Both the position numbers and the translations under genes were made by a program. The notes under the pieces are model-generated. The model was given only the letters and a program-made list of their open reading frames with translations. It made no database searches and was not told where the DNA came from. A DNA stretch of 10,409 nt from DATEMK01 sp035275625 (GTDB lineage Bacteria > Bacteroidota > Bacteroidia > AKYH767-A > OLB10). This document shows positions 1 to 6,746 of this stretch, one piece after another (the stretch's first letter is position 1; each line of letters starts with the position of its first letter). The stretch lies in contig DATEMK010000034.1 of the NCBI GenBank assembly GCA_035275625.1, positions 1 through 10,409 on the forward strand, read 5' to 3'.

Positions 1-427
1 AATACATGGCTTAAGAAAAAAGAAAATACTGAAACAAAAAGCCGAAGAATATCTTAAGATGGCTTCTTTGTGGGATGAAGTAAAAGACCGCTGGCATGAT
101 CCGGCATCCAGCCTTTCAATCGGGCAGCAACAGCGATTATGTCTTGCCCGCGGACTTGCTGTAGAGCCTGAAATTATTCTCGGTGACGAAGCCACTTCAG
201 CGCTTGATCCGATTTCAAGCCGATGGATAGAAGAAAAATTCGTGGAGCTGAAAGAGAAATACACGATCATCCTCGTAACCCATATTCTCCGGCAGGCCAG
301 GCGAATTTCTGATCATATTATTTTTATGTATCTCGGTGAAATTATTGAACAGGGTCCTGCCATGGAGATTTTGGAAAACCCGAAAGAAAAATTGACACGG
401 GAATATGTAAAGGGAATTATCAGTTAA
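1..427 (+). CDS. PstB-like ABC transporter ATP-binding protein, C-terminal part (5' end outside window)
   Basis: This is the ATP-hydrolysing subunit of an ABC importer, closest in pattern to the phosphate importer ATPase PstB; it would work on the inner face of the cytoplasmic membrane. The frame is open to the left edge from base 2, so the ATG at 59 is internal and the Walker A and Q-loop lie outside. Visible in order are the signature LSIGQQQR, the Walker B stretch IILGDEATSALDP, the H-loop VTH and the PstB-like ending FMYLGEIIEQG. PstB resemblance also rests on the ALWDEVKDR-like segment before the signature. Deviations from usual PstB are Ile for the first Gly of LSGGQ and DEAT for DEPT; the catalytic Asp-Glu is intact, so activity is expected. 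No phoU or permease gene follows; the next gene converges after 5 nt. The family is fairly sure, but phosphate as substrate is inferred. Confidence 0.85.
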   Translation, partial: IHGLRKKKILKQKAEEYLKMASLWDEVKDRWHDPASSLSIGQQQRLCLARGLAVEPEIILGDEATSALDPISSRWIEEKFVELKEKYTIILVTHILRQARRISDHIIFMYLGEIIEQGPAMEILENPKEKLTREYVKGIIS

Positions 428-432
428 TCTTT

Positions 433-1536
433 TTATCGCGTTTTATTCACGACTTCGAAAAACATTTTCTCGTACATATTGGTAATGTTATCCCAGTTGT
501 AAAACGTTTTTATTTTCTCCACATTATTTATTTCAAATGCCGGCCGCTGCGCAGCATGATTTTCAAATCCATCAATGATATTTTTCACATCATCAGCCGA
601 GGCGAAATACATGGCATCTTTTCCGAGAACATGTTTGTTAAATACATTGTCGTGAGCAGCGATATAAGTTCCGGATGCCATTGCTTCAAGAAGTGAAGGG
701 TTGGTTCCTCCCACGGAATGACCGTGAAAATAAATTTTTGCAAAATGCCGGAGCTGGTACAAATTTTCCTGGCCGCTTGCCCATCCGCTGAAAATAATTT
801 TGTTGCATGTTTTATATTTATCAACCAAAAACTGCCCGTATTTCGTTTTGTAATTTGCAAAAACAAGGCAGGGAATCATAGAACTTGATTGCACCATACC
901 GTCAAGTATCATTTCAATATTATTTTCAGGCTCCAGCCTGCCAATCATCACATGATATGAAAATTTTTGCAGGTTATATTTTTGCAGCACCGCTTCATTC
1001 AAATCCAGGATATTGGCAGCGTAAGGAATGAAGTAAGACGGCTTGTGAAAATTTTCATTAATGTATTTTTCTATTCCAATATTGTCTGCAACCAGCGCAT
1101 GGGATTTCTCCACAGCAATTTTTTCAAACCATCTTGTGAGGCGCTGTATAAAGGCATTCCATTTAGCGCGCTTCCATTCAAGCCCGTCAATATTGGTGAT
1201 GATTTTAGATTTTCTGAAAGGACACACATAAAATGAAACGGATGCTGTGGTATAACCACAGATCAGAACCACATCGCATTTTTCACGTATGGCGTCTTTT
1301 AATGAAAGGTAATCGTAAATAAAATTAGCAGCCGTTCCGATTTTTTTTTCAGGGCTGAATTTCTTTTTGATTGTTACTCCGGAAAAATCCGGCTTATCAT
1401 AAGGATGGCTGTTCGGATTGTAAACAATTACTTCATGACCTTTCTTAACAAGCCCGACAGAAACATGCTCTGCAAATTCTTCAAGACCTCCATAATTATT
1501 CGGAATGCCGCGTGTGCTGACAAAAGCTATTTTCAC
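433..1536 (-). CDS. DUF1972-type family 4 glycosyltransferase (rhamnosyltransferase-like)
   Basis: This 367-residue protein is a GT-B fold glycosyltransferase of the retaining GT4 type with an N-terminal DUF1972 domain. In sequence, the DUF1972 hallmark RGIPNNYGGLEEF lies at residues 9-21, NIDGLEWKRAKW at 115-126, the start of the nucleotide-sugar-binding half IGRLEPENN at about 198-206, and the donor-site stretch HSVGGTNPSLLEAMASG at 273-289. Characterised relatives include the beta-1,4-rhamnosyltransferase Cps2T of capsule synthesis, so transfer of a deoxyhexose is plausible but not shown. There is no signal peptide or membrane helix, so it should act at the cytoplasmic side of the membrane. 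It begins 12 nt after the epimerase stop and is very likely cotranscribed with it. Its stop faces the PstB-like gene with a 5-nt gap and no recognisable terminator, so the two transcripts probably overlap. Confidence 0.9.
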   Translation of the reverse strand: MKIAFVSTRGIPNNYGGLEEFAEHVSVGLVKKGHEVIVYNPNSHPYDKPDFSGVTIKKKFSPEKKIGTAANFIYDYLSLKDAIREKCDVVLICGYTTASVSFYVCPFRKSKIITNIDGLEWKRAKWNAFIQRLTRWFEKIAVEKSHALVADNIGIEKYINENFHKPSYFIPYAANILDLNEAVLQKYNLQKFSYHVMIGRLEPENNIEMILDGMVQSSSMIPCLVFANYKTKYGQFLVDKYKTCNKIIFSGWASGQENLYQLRHFAKIYFHGHSVGGTNPSLLEAMASGTYIAAHDNVFNKHVLGKDAMYFASADDVKNIIDGFENHAAQRPAFEINNVEKIKTFYNWDNITNMYEKMFFEVVNKTR

Positions 1537-1548
1537 AAAAAGATAATT

Positions 1549-2553
1549 TTAGAACAATTGTTCCGTCCAGCTGCGGGGAGTTTTGTCGTTGCGGATTTCA
1601 ATGTCCAAGTGATAACGGAAAGGCTTGGCTCCGCGCGAACGAATGTATTCAATCATTTCGCTGAGCCCCTGCTCAAGCGTATGTTTTGTTTTATAGTTGA
1701 GCAGTTTCCGGGCTTTATCGGCAGAACAGCCTGCAAGCTTCACTTCCATCGGGCGATCGGGAAGATACATCGGTTTCAGATCAAACTTCAGAAGTTTCGC
1801 AATAACTTTCGCAAGTTCATTGATGGTTACAAACTCTTCATCGGGTCCGATGTTGATAGTTTCACCAACTACTTTTTTATCAAATGCAAGCCTTTCCAGG
1901 CAATCAATATCATCTTGGATAAAGCTGAAGCAGCGTTTTTGCTCACCGTCTCCGTAAATAATCGGCTGGCGGCCCTGCAGCATCATATTGATCATGATGG
2001 CAGCCACATTACGAAAAGGATCATCATATTTCTGACGCGGACCAATAATATTGTGAGGCACCGCAATTACATATTCAAAGTCATGCACACCGCTGAGATT
2101 GGAAATGGTGATTTCAGAAGCATACTTTGCAATACCGTAAGGATCCACAGGGTTACAAATCATATCTTCAGTGAACGGAACTTTTGGTTGCGAACCATAG
2201 CGCGCCATGCTGGAACAAAACACAAAACGTTTTACTTTATTTTCAATAGCCGCACTCAGCAATGACATAGTGATCTGGTAGGTGTTTTCTGTAATGAGAT
2301 GCGGAGAAAAAACAGAAAGCCCTTCGTAAGGAGTGGAAGCACAATGATAGATGACATCACATCCTTTGGTAATTTTTGCCATGGAGTTACGATACTTGCA
2401 GTCATAAGTATTCATGATCACCTTCGGATTCACATTATCTTCGTACCCGCCAATCATATTGTCGGTTCCAATGACATCATGACCTAAGGCAAGCATCCTG
2501 TCAGCAAGATGGCTTCCTAAAAATCCTGCTACTCCTGAAATAAATATTTTCAT
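1549..2553 (-). CDS. NAD-dependent epimerase/dehydratase (extended SDR, nucleotide-sugar modifying)
   Basis: This 334-residue extended short-chain dehydrogenase resembles UDP-glucose 4-epimerases and dTDP-glucose 4,6-dehydratases. The Rossmann motif GVAGFLG is at residues 7-13, with Asp31 at the end of the second strand favouring NAD. The active site shows Ser114/Ser115 and the YGIAK motif (Tyr139, Lys143). Substrate-half markers are IIGPRQ and YGDGEQKRCFSFIQDD, typical of enzymes acting on nucleotide sugars. The exact reaction (epimerase, dehydratase or other) cannot be read from the sequence. It is the first gene of a leftward pair with the DUF1972 glycosyltransferase, so it probably makes the activated sugar used by that enzyme or a neighbour. 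The ATG at 2553 starts directly at the Rossmann strand (MKIFISG), and a promoter lies about 30 nt upstream. Confidence 0.9.
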   Translation of the reverse strand: MKIFISGVAGFLGSHLADRMLALGHDVIGTDNMIGGYEDNVNPKVIMNTYDCKYRNSMAKITKGCDVIYHCASTPYEGLSVFSPHLITENTYQITMSLLSAAIENKVKRFVFCSSMARYGSQPKVPFTEDMICNPVDPYGIAKYASEITISNLSGVHDFEYVIAVPHNIIGPRQKYDDPFRNVAAIMINMMLQGRQPIIYGDGEQKRCFSFIQDDIDCLERLAFDKKVVGETINIGPDEEFVTINELAKVIAKLLKFDLKPMYLPDRPMEVKLAGCSADKARKLLNYKTKHTLEQGLSEMIEYIRSRGAKPFRYHLDIEIRNDKTPRSWTEQLF

Positions 2554-2583
2554 AATCGGTTATATTATCGGCTTAAAGGGGGG

Positions 2584-2615
2584 CAAATATACTTATGTAA
2601 TACCTTTAAGTCAAA
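2584..2615 (-). promoter_or_regulatory. Bacteroidota-type promoter for the epimerase-glycosyltransferase pair
   Basis: On the minus strand, TTTG (2615-2612) is followed by 20 nt and then TATATTTG (2591-2584), matching the primary sigma consensus of Bacteroidota (TTTG - about 19 nt - TAnnTTTG). Transcription would start near 2579, giving a leader of about 25 nt before the ATG at 2553. It sits in the 125-nt gap after the upstream glycosyltransferase gene, making the epimerase pair its own transcription unit, although read-through from upstream remains possible. No clear terminator hairpin was seen in the gap. Confidence 0.6.
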
Positions 2616-2678
2616 ATTTTTCGGCAAATTAATGATATTAATACGGCAACTGTAATAATGCGTTTTTAATCCCCGGTA

Positions 2679-3788
2679 TTACGACAATAGCCCTGCAAAA
2701 GTTTCACCGATCTCATTCCACGAAAAACCCTTTTCAGCCGTGTGTTTCGCCTGCTGCTGTATTAAATTAATGTTAAGTTTCCCGGAAAATACTTCATCAA
2801 TAATTTCGGCAAGCGATTGAGGGCTGTTTTTCTCAAAAAGCAATCCGTTCACCTCATGCTGAATTATTTCTTTGAACGGTTCCAGGTCAGAAGCAATTAC
2901 AGTTTTCCCTAAGCTCATTGAAAGCAGAAGCACACCGCTTTGATAAATATTCCGGTAAGGAAGCACAACAGCATCACACAATGAAAATAATTTATCCGCT
3001 TCCTCATCCGTAATAAACCGCAGCATGGTAATAACCTTTTTCTCCAATCCATGTCGTTCAATAATTTTTTGATATGGACTGAAATTCTTAATTCGAAGTT
3101 TTCCTGCAATGATCAGTTTAAAATTGCTTTTCGAATAATGCATGGCTTCAAGCAACACATCCAGCCCTTTCGTTTTTTTTATCTGCCCGAAAAACAGCAG
3201 GTAATGTTGTGATGGATCAAGCTTAAAATGATTCAATGCCTGTTCACGAGTATATACAGGATGTGCAATATGAGCATAATTACCGTGAGGAATAATATGA
3301 AGGTTTTTAAGATCGGGCTTCCCCGTAAATTCTTTAATCTTTTCCATTGAGTACTGATTGTGCACAACCATGGCATTGTGAAAACTGCTCAGCACAATTC
3401 GTTTTATGAACTTGTAAGTTGACGTATCAATGGTCTCAATGTCATGAACAATTAAAAAAATTTTCAACTTTAAGATTTTTGAAAGCAGCAAGATAAAAAC
3501 ATCGAATGGTCCGCCTCTGAAAACATGGAAAATGATCCAATCCATTTTTTGTAACCTGCAGAAAAAAACTGATATGATCAGTCCGGAGAAAGTTCCCCAT
3601 ACGGATATCAAACGCGGTTTATCAACGTTTTTAAAAAATATTTTTGAGTGCACATTTTTAGCCGCGCTTTTATAATTGGAAAGAACAAATGTTGTTAAAC
3701 CTTTGTCGGCAAGAGCATTCATTAATCCATCGTCATAATGATTCATACCCATTTTTTTCCCTATCGGATCAATCAGAGCTATTTTCAT
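2679..3788 (-). CDS. Family 4 glycosyltransferase
   Basis: This 369-residue GT-B fold glycosyltransferase has a Glycos_transf_1-like C-terminal half. Visible signs are VHDIET at residues 114-119, PHGNY at 167-171, the linker-to-second-domain motif FFGQIKKTKGLDVLLEA at 199-215, and the donor-binding region LPYRNIYQSGVLLLS at 276-290 followed by GKTVIASD. It carries the YQSGVL variant instead of the usual E-x7-E opening, a form common among bacterial polysaccharide GT4 enzymes. A hydrophobic stretch near residues 96-115 is probably a core strand and helix rather than a membrane anchor. Donor and acceptor cannot be told. The ATG follows the TAA of the sulfotransferase gene with no base between, so translation is probably coupled and both enzymes likely act on the same glycan. 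Confidence 0.88.
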   Translation of the reverse strand: MKIALIDPIGKKMGMNHYDDGLMNALADKGLTTFVLSNYKSAAKNVHSKIFFKNVDKPRLISVWGTFSGLIISVFFCRLQKMDWIIFHVFRGGPFDVFILLLSKILKLKIFLIVHDIETIDTSTYKFIKRIVLSSFHNAMVVHNQYSMEKIKEFTGKPDLKNLHIIPHGNYAHIAHPVYTREQALNHFKLDPSQHYLLFFGQIKKTKGLDVLLEAMHYSKSNFKLIIAGKLRIKNFSPYQKIIERHGLEKKVITMLRFITDEEADKLFSLCDAVVLPYRNIYQSGVLLLSMSLGKTVIASDLEPFKEIIQHEVNGLLFEKNSPQSLAEIIDEVFSGKLNINLIQQQAKHTAEKGFSWNEIGETFAGLLS

Positions 3789-4790
3789 TTAACTGAATCT
3801 TTTCTTTATGCTTTGCAAAATATTTTTTGTGCGTCCCAGGTTCACAGCCAATGCAACAAATACTTGCAAAGGAAAGATCAAATAATAAAACAGCAGGAGA
3901 AAATAATTTGGTTTTACCCGAACATCATCATACTTAAAAACATTCCGCCATTTTTGGGTGATGCTTTCACACAAATAAATTTCCGTTGAATTCAATCCTT
4001 TTTTCCAGTTACCTGTTTTGCTTTGATCAATTTTTGCCTCCTGGGTATTATCAAATTCCACAGAAGAACCCTTTTGTTCCACCTTCAGCATTTCCGGTTG
4101 AAAAGATATTCCAAGAAATGTGCACAATCCACGTACTTCTTCTTCGGGATTTGCGATGAGCTTTTCAAATGAGAGGATGTTAACACGAGGGGTATTCGTT
4201 TGCGCAGCAACCGCCTGTGCATTGGTATTCCACAGTTTCGCGATAATAAAAGGATGATAATTAATCCTTGCACGGATGCTTTCGCGCAACGGGATGGAAG
4301 CAGCAGCTCCCAAAAATCTGCGTTTCCATTTTTTCTTTTGCGATAACAGAACATCTTTCGGATCGCGGATCATGCAGATGATTTTACATCCGGGATAAAT
4401 TCTCAAAAGCTCATTGATGTAAAGAACATTGCGCGGAGTTTTTTCGCAGGGAATTTTTTTCTTGTTGCATTCAGCTTCGTATTGAAGAAACTGCTTATAC
4501 AACAAGCCAAAAGAAATCTCCGTTGCATTCAACCCTCTTAAATTTTTTTCACTTTCACCGATGTATTTTTCAGGCTGCCTTTTCTTTAAATACCCGTCAC
4601 GCTGAATGCTGATAAGATTTGAAAAGTTAAACAACGCTTCATCGTATGTCATAGAAATCTTTTCATCCACCGGCATCCATCTCTCCTCTAAATAATGAAG
4701 TTCATTAAAAGTGAAAACATCCGGATGTTTCCCCAATATTCTCCCCATTAAAGTAGTGCCGCTCCGGCTGTTGCCTGCTATGAAAATCAT
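3789..4790 (-). CDS. PAPS-dependent sulfotransferase family protein
   Basis: This 333-residue protein is a sulfotransferase, expected to move sulfate from PAPS to a carbohydrate or lipid acceptor. The phosphosulfate-binding loop NSRSGTTL lies at residues 7-14, directly after a short N-terminal strand. The 3'-phosphate-binding motif RDPKDVLLS spans 142-150 with the expected Arg142 and Ser150. CEKTPRN (115-121), SFEKLIANPEEEV (207-219) and KTGNWKKGL (258-266) match the later conserved blocks of the family. Residues about 296-318 form a strongly hydrophobic stretch followed by basic residues, which may tether the protein to the inner membrane. It heads a leftward pair with the abutting GT4 gene, placing it in surface-glycan synthesis. 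No PAPS-synthesis genes are present here. The acceptor is unknown. The start is set by the MIFIAGNSRSGTT opening. Confidence 0.88.
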   Translation of the reverse strand: MIFIAGNSRSGTTLMGRILGKHPDVFTFNELHYLEERWMPVDEKISMTYDEALFNFSNLISIQRDGYLKKRQPEKYIGESEKNLRGLNATEISFGLLYKQFLQYEAECNKKKIPCEKTPRNVLYINELLRIYPGCKIICMIRDPKDVLLSQKKKWKRRFLGAAASIPLRESIRARINYHPFIIAKLWNTNAQAVAAQTNTPRVNILSFEKLIANPEEEVRGLCTFLGISFQPEMLKVEQKGSSVEFDNTQEAKIDQSKTGNWKKGLNSTEIYLCESITQKWRNVFKYDDVRVKPNYFLLLFYYLIFPLQVFVALAVNLGRTKNILQSIKKRFS

Positions 4791-4859
4791 AGCCGCGAAG
4801 TTCTATAATTAATTCAGAAGTAATGTCTTTCCCCAATATAAAAGTTGTTATGAAAACAT

Positions 4860-4892
4860 CCCCCTCTCCTTTGGAGAGGGTCGGGGTGAGGT
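4860..4892. repeat. GC-rich palindromic repeat downstream of the CotH gene; possible terminator
   Basis: A perfect 8-bp inverted repeat, CCCTCTCC (4862-4869) and GGAGAGGG (4873-4880), encloses a TTT loop and is followed by TCGGGGTGAGG. The form resembles short palindromic elements scattered between genes in many Bacteroidota genomes. It begins 27 nt after the CotH stop codon and could end or protect that transcript, but the bases after the stem on the minus strand (GGATGTTTTC) are only modestly T-rich, so a classical Rho-independent terminator is not certain. The rest of the 116-nt gap up to the sulfotransferase start shows no recognised promoter. Confidence 0.65.
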
Positions 4893-4906
4893 TAAAAAAG
4901 ACTTTT

Positions 4907-6463
4907 TTATTCCACCATCATTTTCCCTGAAAACATAGTGACTCCTTCACTTTTAACCTGGTAAAAATAAATGCCGTTTTTTAAATTCCCTCTTGCAAAA
5001 ACATAAGGAAACGATATGCTCTTTGAATTACTTACTTCCTGTCCCATCAAATCATAAACCGATAATTCTGCATTTTTAAATTCTGCATTTCCAATTACGG
5101 TGGATTCAGAAAAAGGATTAGGGTAAGCTGTAAACTGTAAACTGTAAACTGCAAACTCATCCGTATAAACCGGGCTGCATCCGAACTGTTGCAATTGAGT
5201 ATTGAGGCTCGCTCTTCTCACTGTTATAAAATCTTTAATGCCCGGAATATTTCCCATCACGTCATTGTCAATATTCAAATCAAAATTTGCATTGCTGAAT
5301 TGTTTATTCGGATCAGCATACACGTACGGACGTATCACATCGGCAATGCTGTCAATTTTCGGTTCCATTGCAGCAAGGCTGAAATCATTCTGAATCCATT
5401 GGCATACATAATCGAGGTAAGAAGTTTTGTAAACCAGGTTCTGCATCATTCGGTTTTGCAACGGGCGGTTCATCGCGGGCTGCGAAATAAAAAGCGCATC
5501 AAGCGTTTTAATCTGTGAAACCGGGATTCCCATGTTAAAATTTCCGAATGCCTCATTCACATCCCATGCAATCCATTCAAATTTATTGGTGATGAAATCA
5601 TCATACACATAATAATTATGTCCCGAACCAAGATAGGAGTCAAGGTTTACAAAAAGATTATTTGCCGCCCATGCCTTAATCGCAAGATCGCTTACCATAA
5701 CACTTTCCAGCGAGTCATAAAATTCAGCCGGGGATGGATTATTTATCCGGTCACAAAGATGTACCAGGTCGCTCCAGTCATTTGCTGTTTCGTTGGTCTT
5801 TAATTCATAACTGTTGTAGTAAGCCGAATCAGCCAGGCCATGCCAGCGGAGATCACCATGAGGATCACCTTTAAAAAGATTGCCATCATTGTTTCCAAAG
5901 CGGTCCGTCAGAAAAGTTTTGTTCACCTGTTCCACCATCGTGTAAAACCCCCAGTGTGTTCCGTTAATATAAACATCTGCATAAGTACAGCGCGGTGCGG
6001 GTATGCCATGATCATTCATAAAATCACACATTAATTTCTCTCTCAGGAAAGAAGGGTCTTTAAAAACATTGTTAAGATTCAGCGTTTTTAAACCATCAAA
6101 CTTCTGGCTCACAAATTCATCAAAAGATATTTTAAAAGGTTTTTTTACACCGGGCATGGAATTATAAGAAGAATTACCCTTCAACTGGATCCCCACCGAA
6201 TCCATCAACGTTCCGTCAATATCCACACTGCCAAACATCGGTTTATCCAACGGTTTATAGGCAACCAGCGAATCCCAGAAAGAAGGCTGCGTGAAATAAA
6301 AATTCACCGTATGAATGACGGAAGTGTTAAACAGTGCATCTCCGTCAGTGCTTTGCGCTTTAGTATTGAAGATAAGAAAAAAAGAAAACACGATTAAGCG
6401 GACTGTGTGCTGGAAAGTCCCCTTTAGGGGATTTAGGGGTCTTGCCTGTAAAGGTTTTATCAT
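4907..6463 (-). CDS. Secreted CotH-kinase-family protein with T9SS C-terminal sorting domain
   Basis: This 518-residue protein carries an export signal, a CotH kinase-like domain and a T9SS sorting domain. The signal peptide has an unusually long basic n-region (residues 1-23), a hydrophobic core LIVFSFFLIF (24-32), and probable cleavage near KA-QS (36-37). CotH blocks include IQLKGNSSY (92-100), KKPFKISFDEF (107-117), VYINGTHWGFYTMVEQ (164-179) and WIAWDVNEAFG (297-307). CotH of Bacillus is a known atypical protein kinase; here the usual W-D-x-D reads W-D-V-N. The sorting domain runs from about 438, with YPNPFSEST, LSVYDLMGQEV, NGIYFYQV and a final GKMMVE. It should be exported by Sec, then carried across the outer membrane by T9SS. 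No other ATG lies between 6463 and the hydrophobic core, so the repeat-derived N-terminus seems genuine. Its target is unknown. Confidence 0.9.
   Translation of the reverse strand: MIKPLQARPLNPLKGTFQHTVRLIVFSFFLIFNTKAQSTDGDALFNTSVIHTVNFYFTQPSFWDSLVAYKPLDKPMFGSVDIDGTLMDSVGIQLKGNSSYNSMPGVKKPFKISFDEFVSQKFDGLKTLNLNNVFKDPSFLREKLMCDFMNDHGIPAPRCTYADVYINGTHWGFYTMVEQVNKTFLTDRFGNNDGNLFKGDPHGDLRWHGLADSAYYNSYELKTNETANDWSDLVHLCDRINNPSPAEFYDSLESVMVSDLAIKAWAANNLFVNLDSYLGSGHNYYVYDDFITNKFEWIAWDVNEAFGNFNMGIPVSQIKTLDALFISQPAMNRPLQNRMMQNLVYKTSYLDYVCQWIQNDFSLAAMEPKIDSIADVIRPYVYADPNKQFSNANFDLNIDNDVMGNIPGIKDFITVRRASLNTQLQQFGCSPVYTDEFAVYSLQFTAYPNPFSESTVIGNAEFKNAELSVYDLMGQEVSNSKSISFPYVFARGNLKNGIYFYQVKSEGVTMFSGKMMVE
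5123..5157. repeat. Heptanucleotide tandem repeat (5 x 7 bp) inside the CotH gene
   Basis: Five adjoining 7-bp units read GTAAGCT, GTAAACT, GTAAACT, GTAAACT and GCAAACT on the plus strand; the middle three are identical. They encode residues 437-447 of the CotH protein (FAVYSLQFTAY), the linker that leads into the YPNPF start of the T9SS sorting domain. Because 7 is not a multiple of 3, loss or gain of one unit would shift the frame just before the sorting domain, while a change of three units would keep it. Confidence 0.9.
6414..6441. repeat. GC-rich palindromic repeat overlapping the signal-peptide codons of the CotH gene
   Basis: TCCCC (6418-6422), loop TTTA, GGGGA (6427-6431) form a short stem; TTTAGGGG is then repeated at 6433-6440. 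This form, CCCCTTTAGGGG followed by ATTTAGGGG, resembles a dispersed repeat seen in many Bacteroidota genomes, usually between genes. Here it is read in frame, giving residues RPLNPLKGTF (8-17) of the CotH protein. The resemblance to a dispersed family is from memory; the palindrome and its coding position are directly visible. Confidence 0.65.
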
Positions 6464-6546
6464 AACAAGGATCAGGTTTTTGGGTTCTCGCTTATTTTGA
6501 TGTTGATTCTAAGTGAAGGTTTAAAGCAGGTTAAATAAATTCTGCA

Positions 6547-6575
6547 TTGCAAGTTAAAATTTTTCTGGTACTTTG
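6547..6575 (+). promoter_or_regulatory. Possible promoter for cytidine deaminase
   Basis: TTG at 6547-6549 is followed after 19 nt by TACTTTG at 6569-6575, one base short of TAnnTTTG. If used, the leader would be about 165 nt long and would contain the inverted repeat at 6618-6678. The rest of the 283-nt divergent gap holds no convincing leftward promoter for the CotH gene. Confidence 0.25.
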
Positions 6576-6617
6576 TAGAAAGTTAAAACTCAAGGCGGCT
6601 GCTTAAATTCTTAATTT

Positions 6618-6678
6618 TCCCGCAGATTTGACAGATAACCGCAAATAAAATCCGCGAAAATCCGCGGCATCTGCGGGA
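6618..6678. repeat. Inverted repeat with internal tandem units upstream of cytidine deaminase
   Basis: TCCCGCAGAT (6618-6627) is exactly complementary to ATCTGCGGGA (6669-6678), a 10-bp stem separated by 41 nt. Inside lie two exact tandem copies of AAAATCCGCG (6647-6656 and 6657-6666), with a CCGCGG palindrome spanning the end of the second copy. The composition is much more GC-rich than the flanking DNA. It resembles the CGCAGAT-type dispersed repeats of Bacteroidota. It ends 68 nt before the cytidine deaminase start and could fold in its leader RNA. Confidence 0.7.
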
Positions 6679-6746
6679 GATATTTTTCAAAAAATTCGTA
6701 CATGAAAAATTAAACAGTTTTTAAATTCTAAATCTCAATTCAAAAA

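Noticed and set aside
1405..2265. A 286-codon open frame on the plus strand, antisense to the epimerase and the start of the DUF1972 glycosyltransferase
   Set aside because: It spans the start of one convincing gene and most of another on the opposite strand, its product has no recognisable motif, and its composition is explained by the antisense of real codons.
4712..4862. Two short direct repeats around the sulfotransferase start: TTTCCCCAATAT at 4728-4739 and 4828-4839, and TGAAAACATCC at 4712-4722 and 4851-4861
   Set aside because: The two pairs are spaced differently (100 and 139 nt), so they do not mark one duplication, and short matches of this size can arise by chance in AT-rich DNA.
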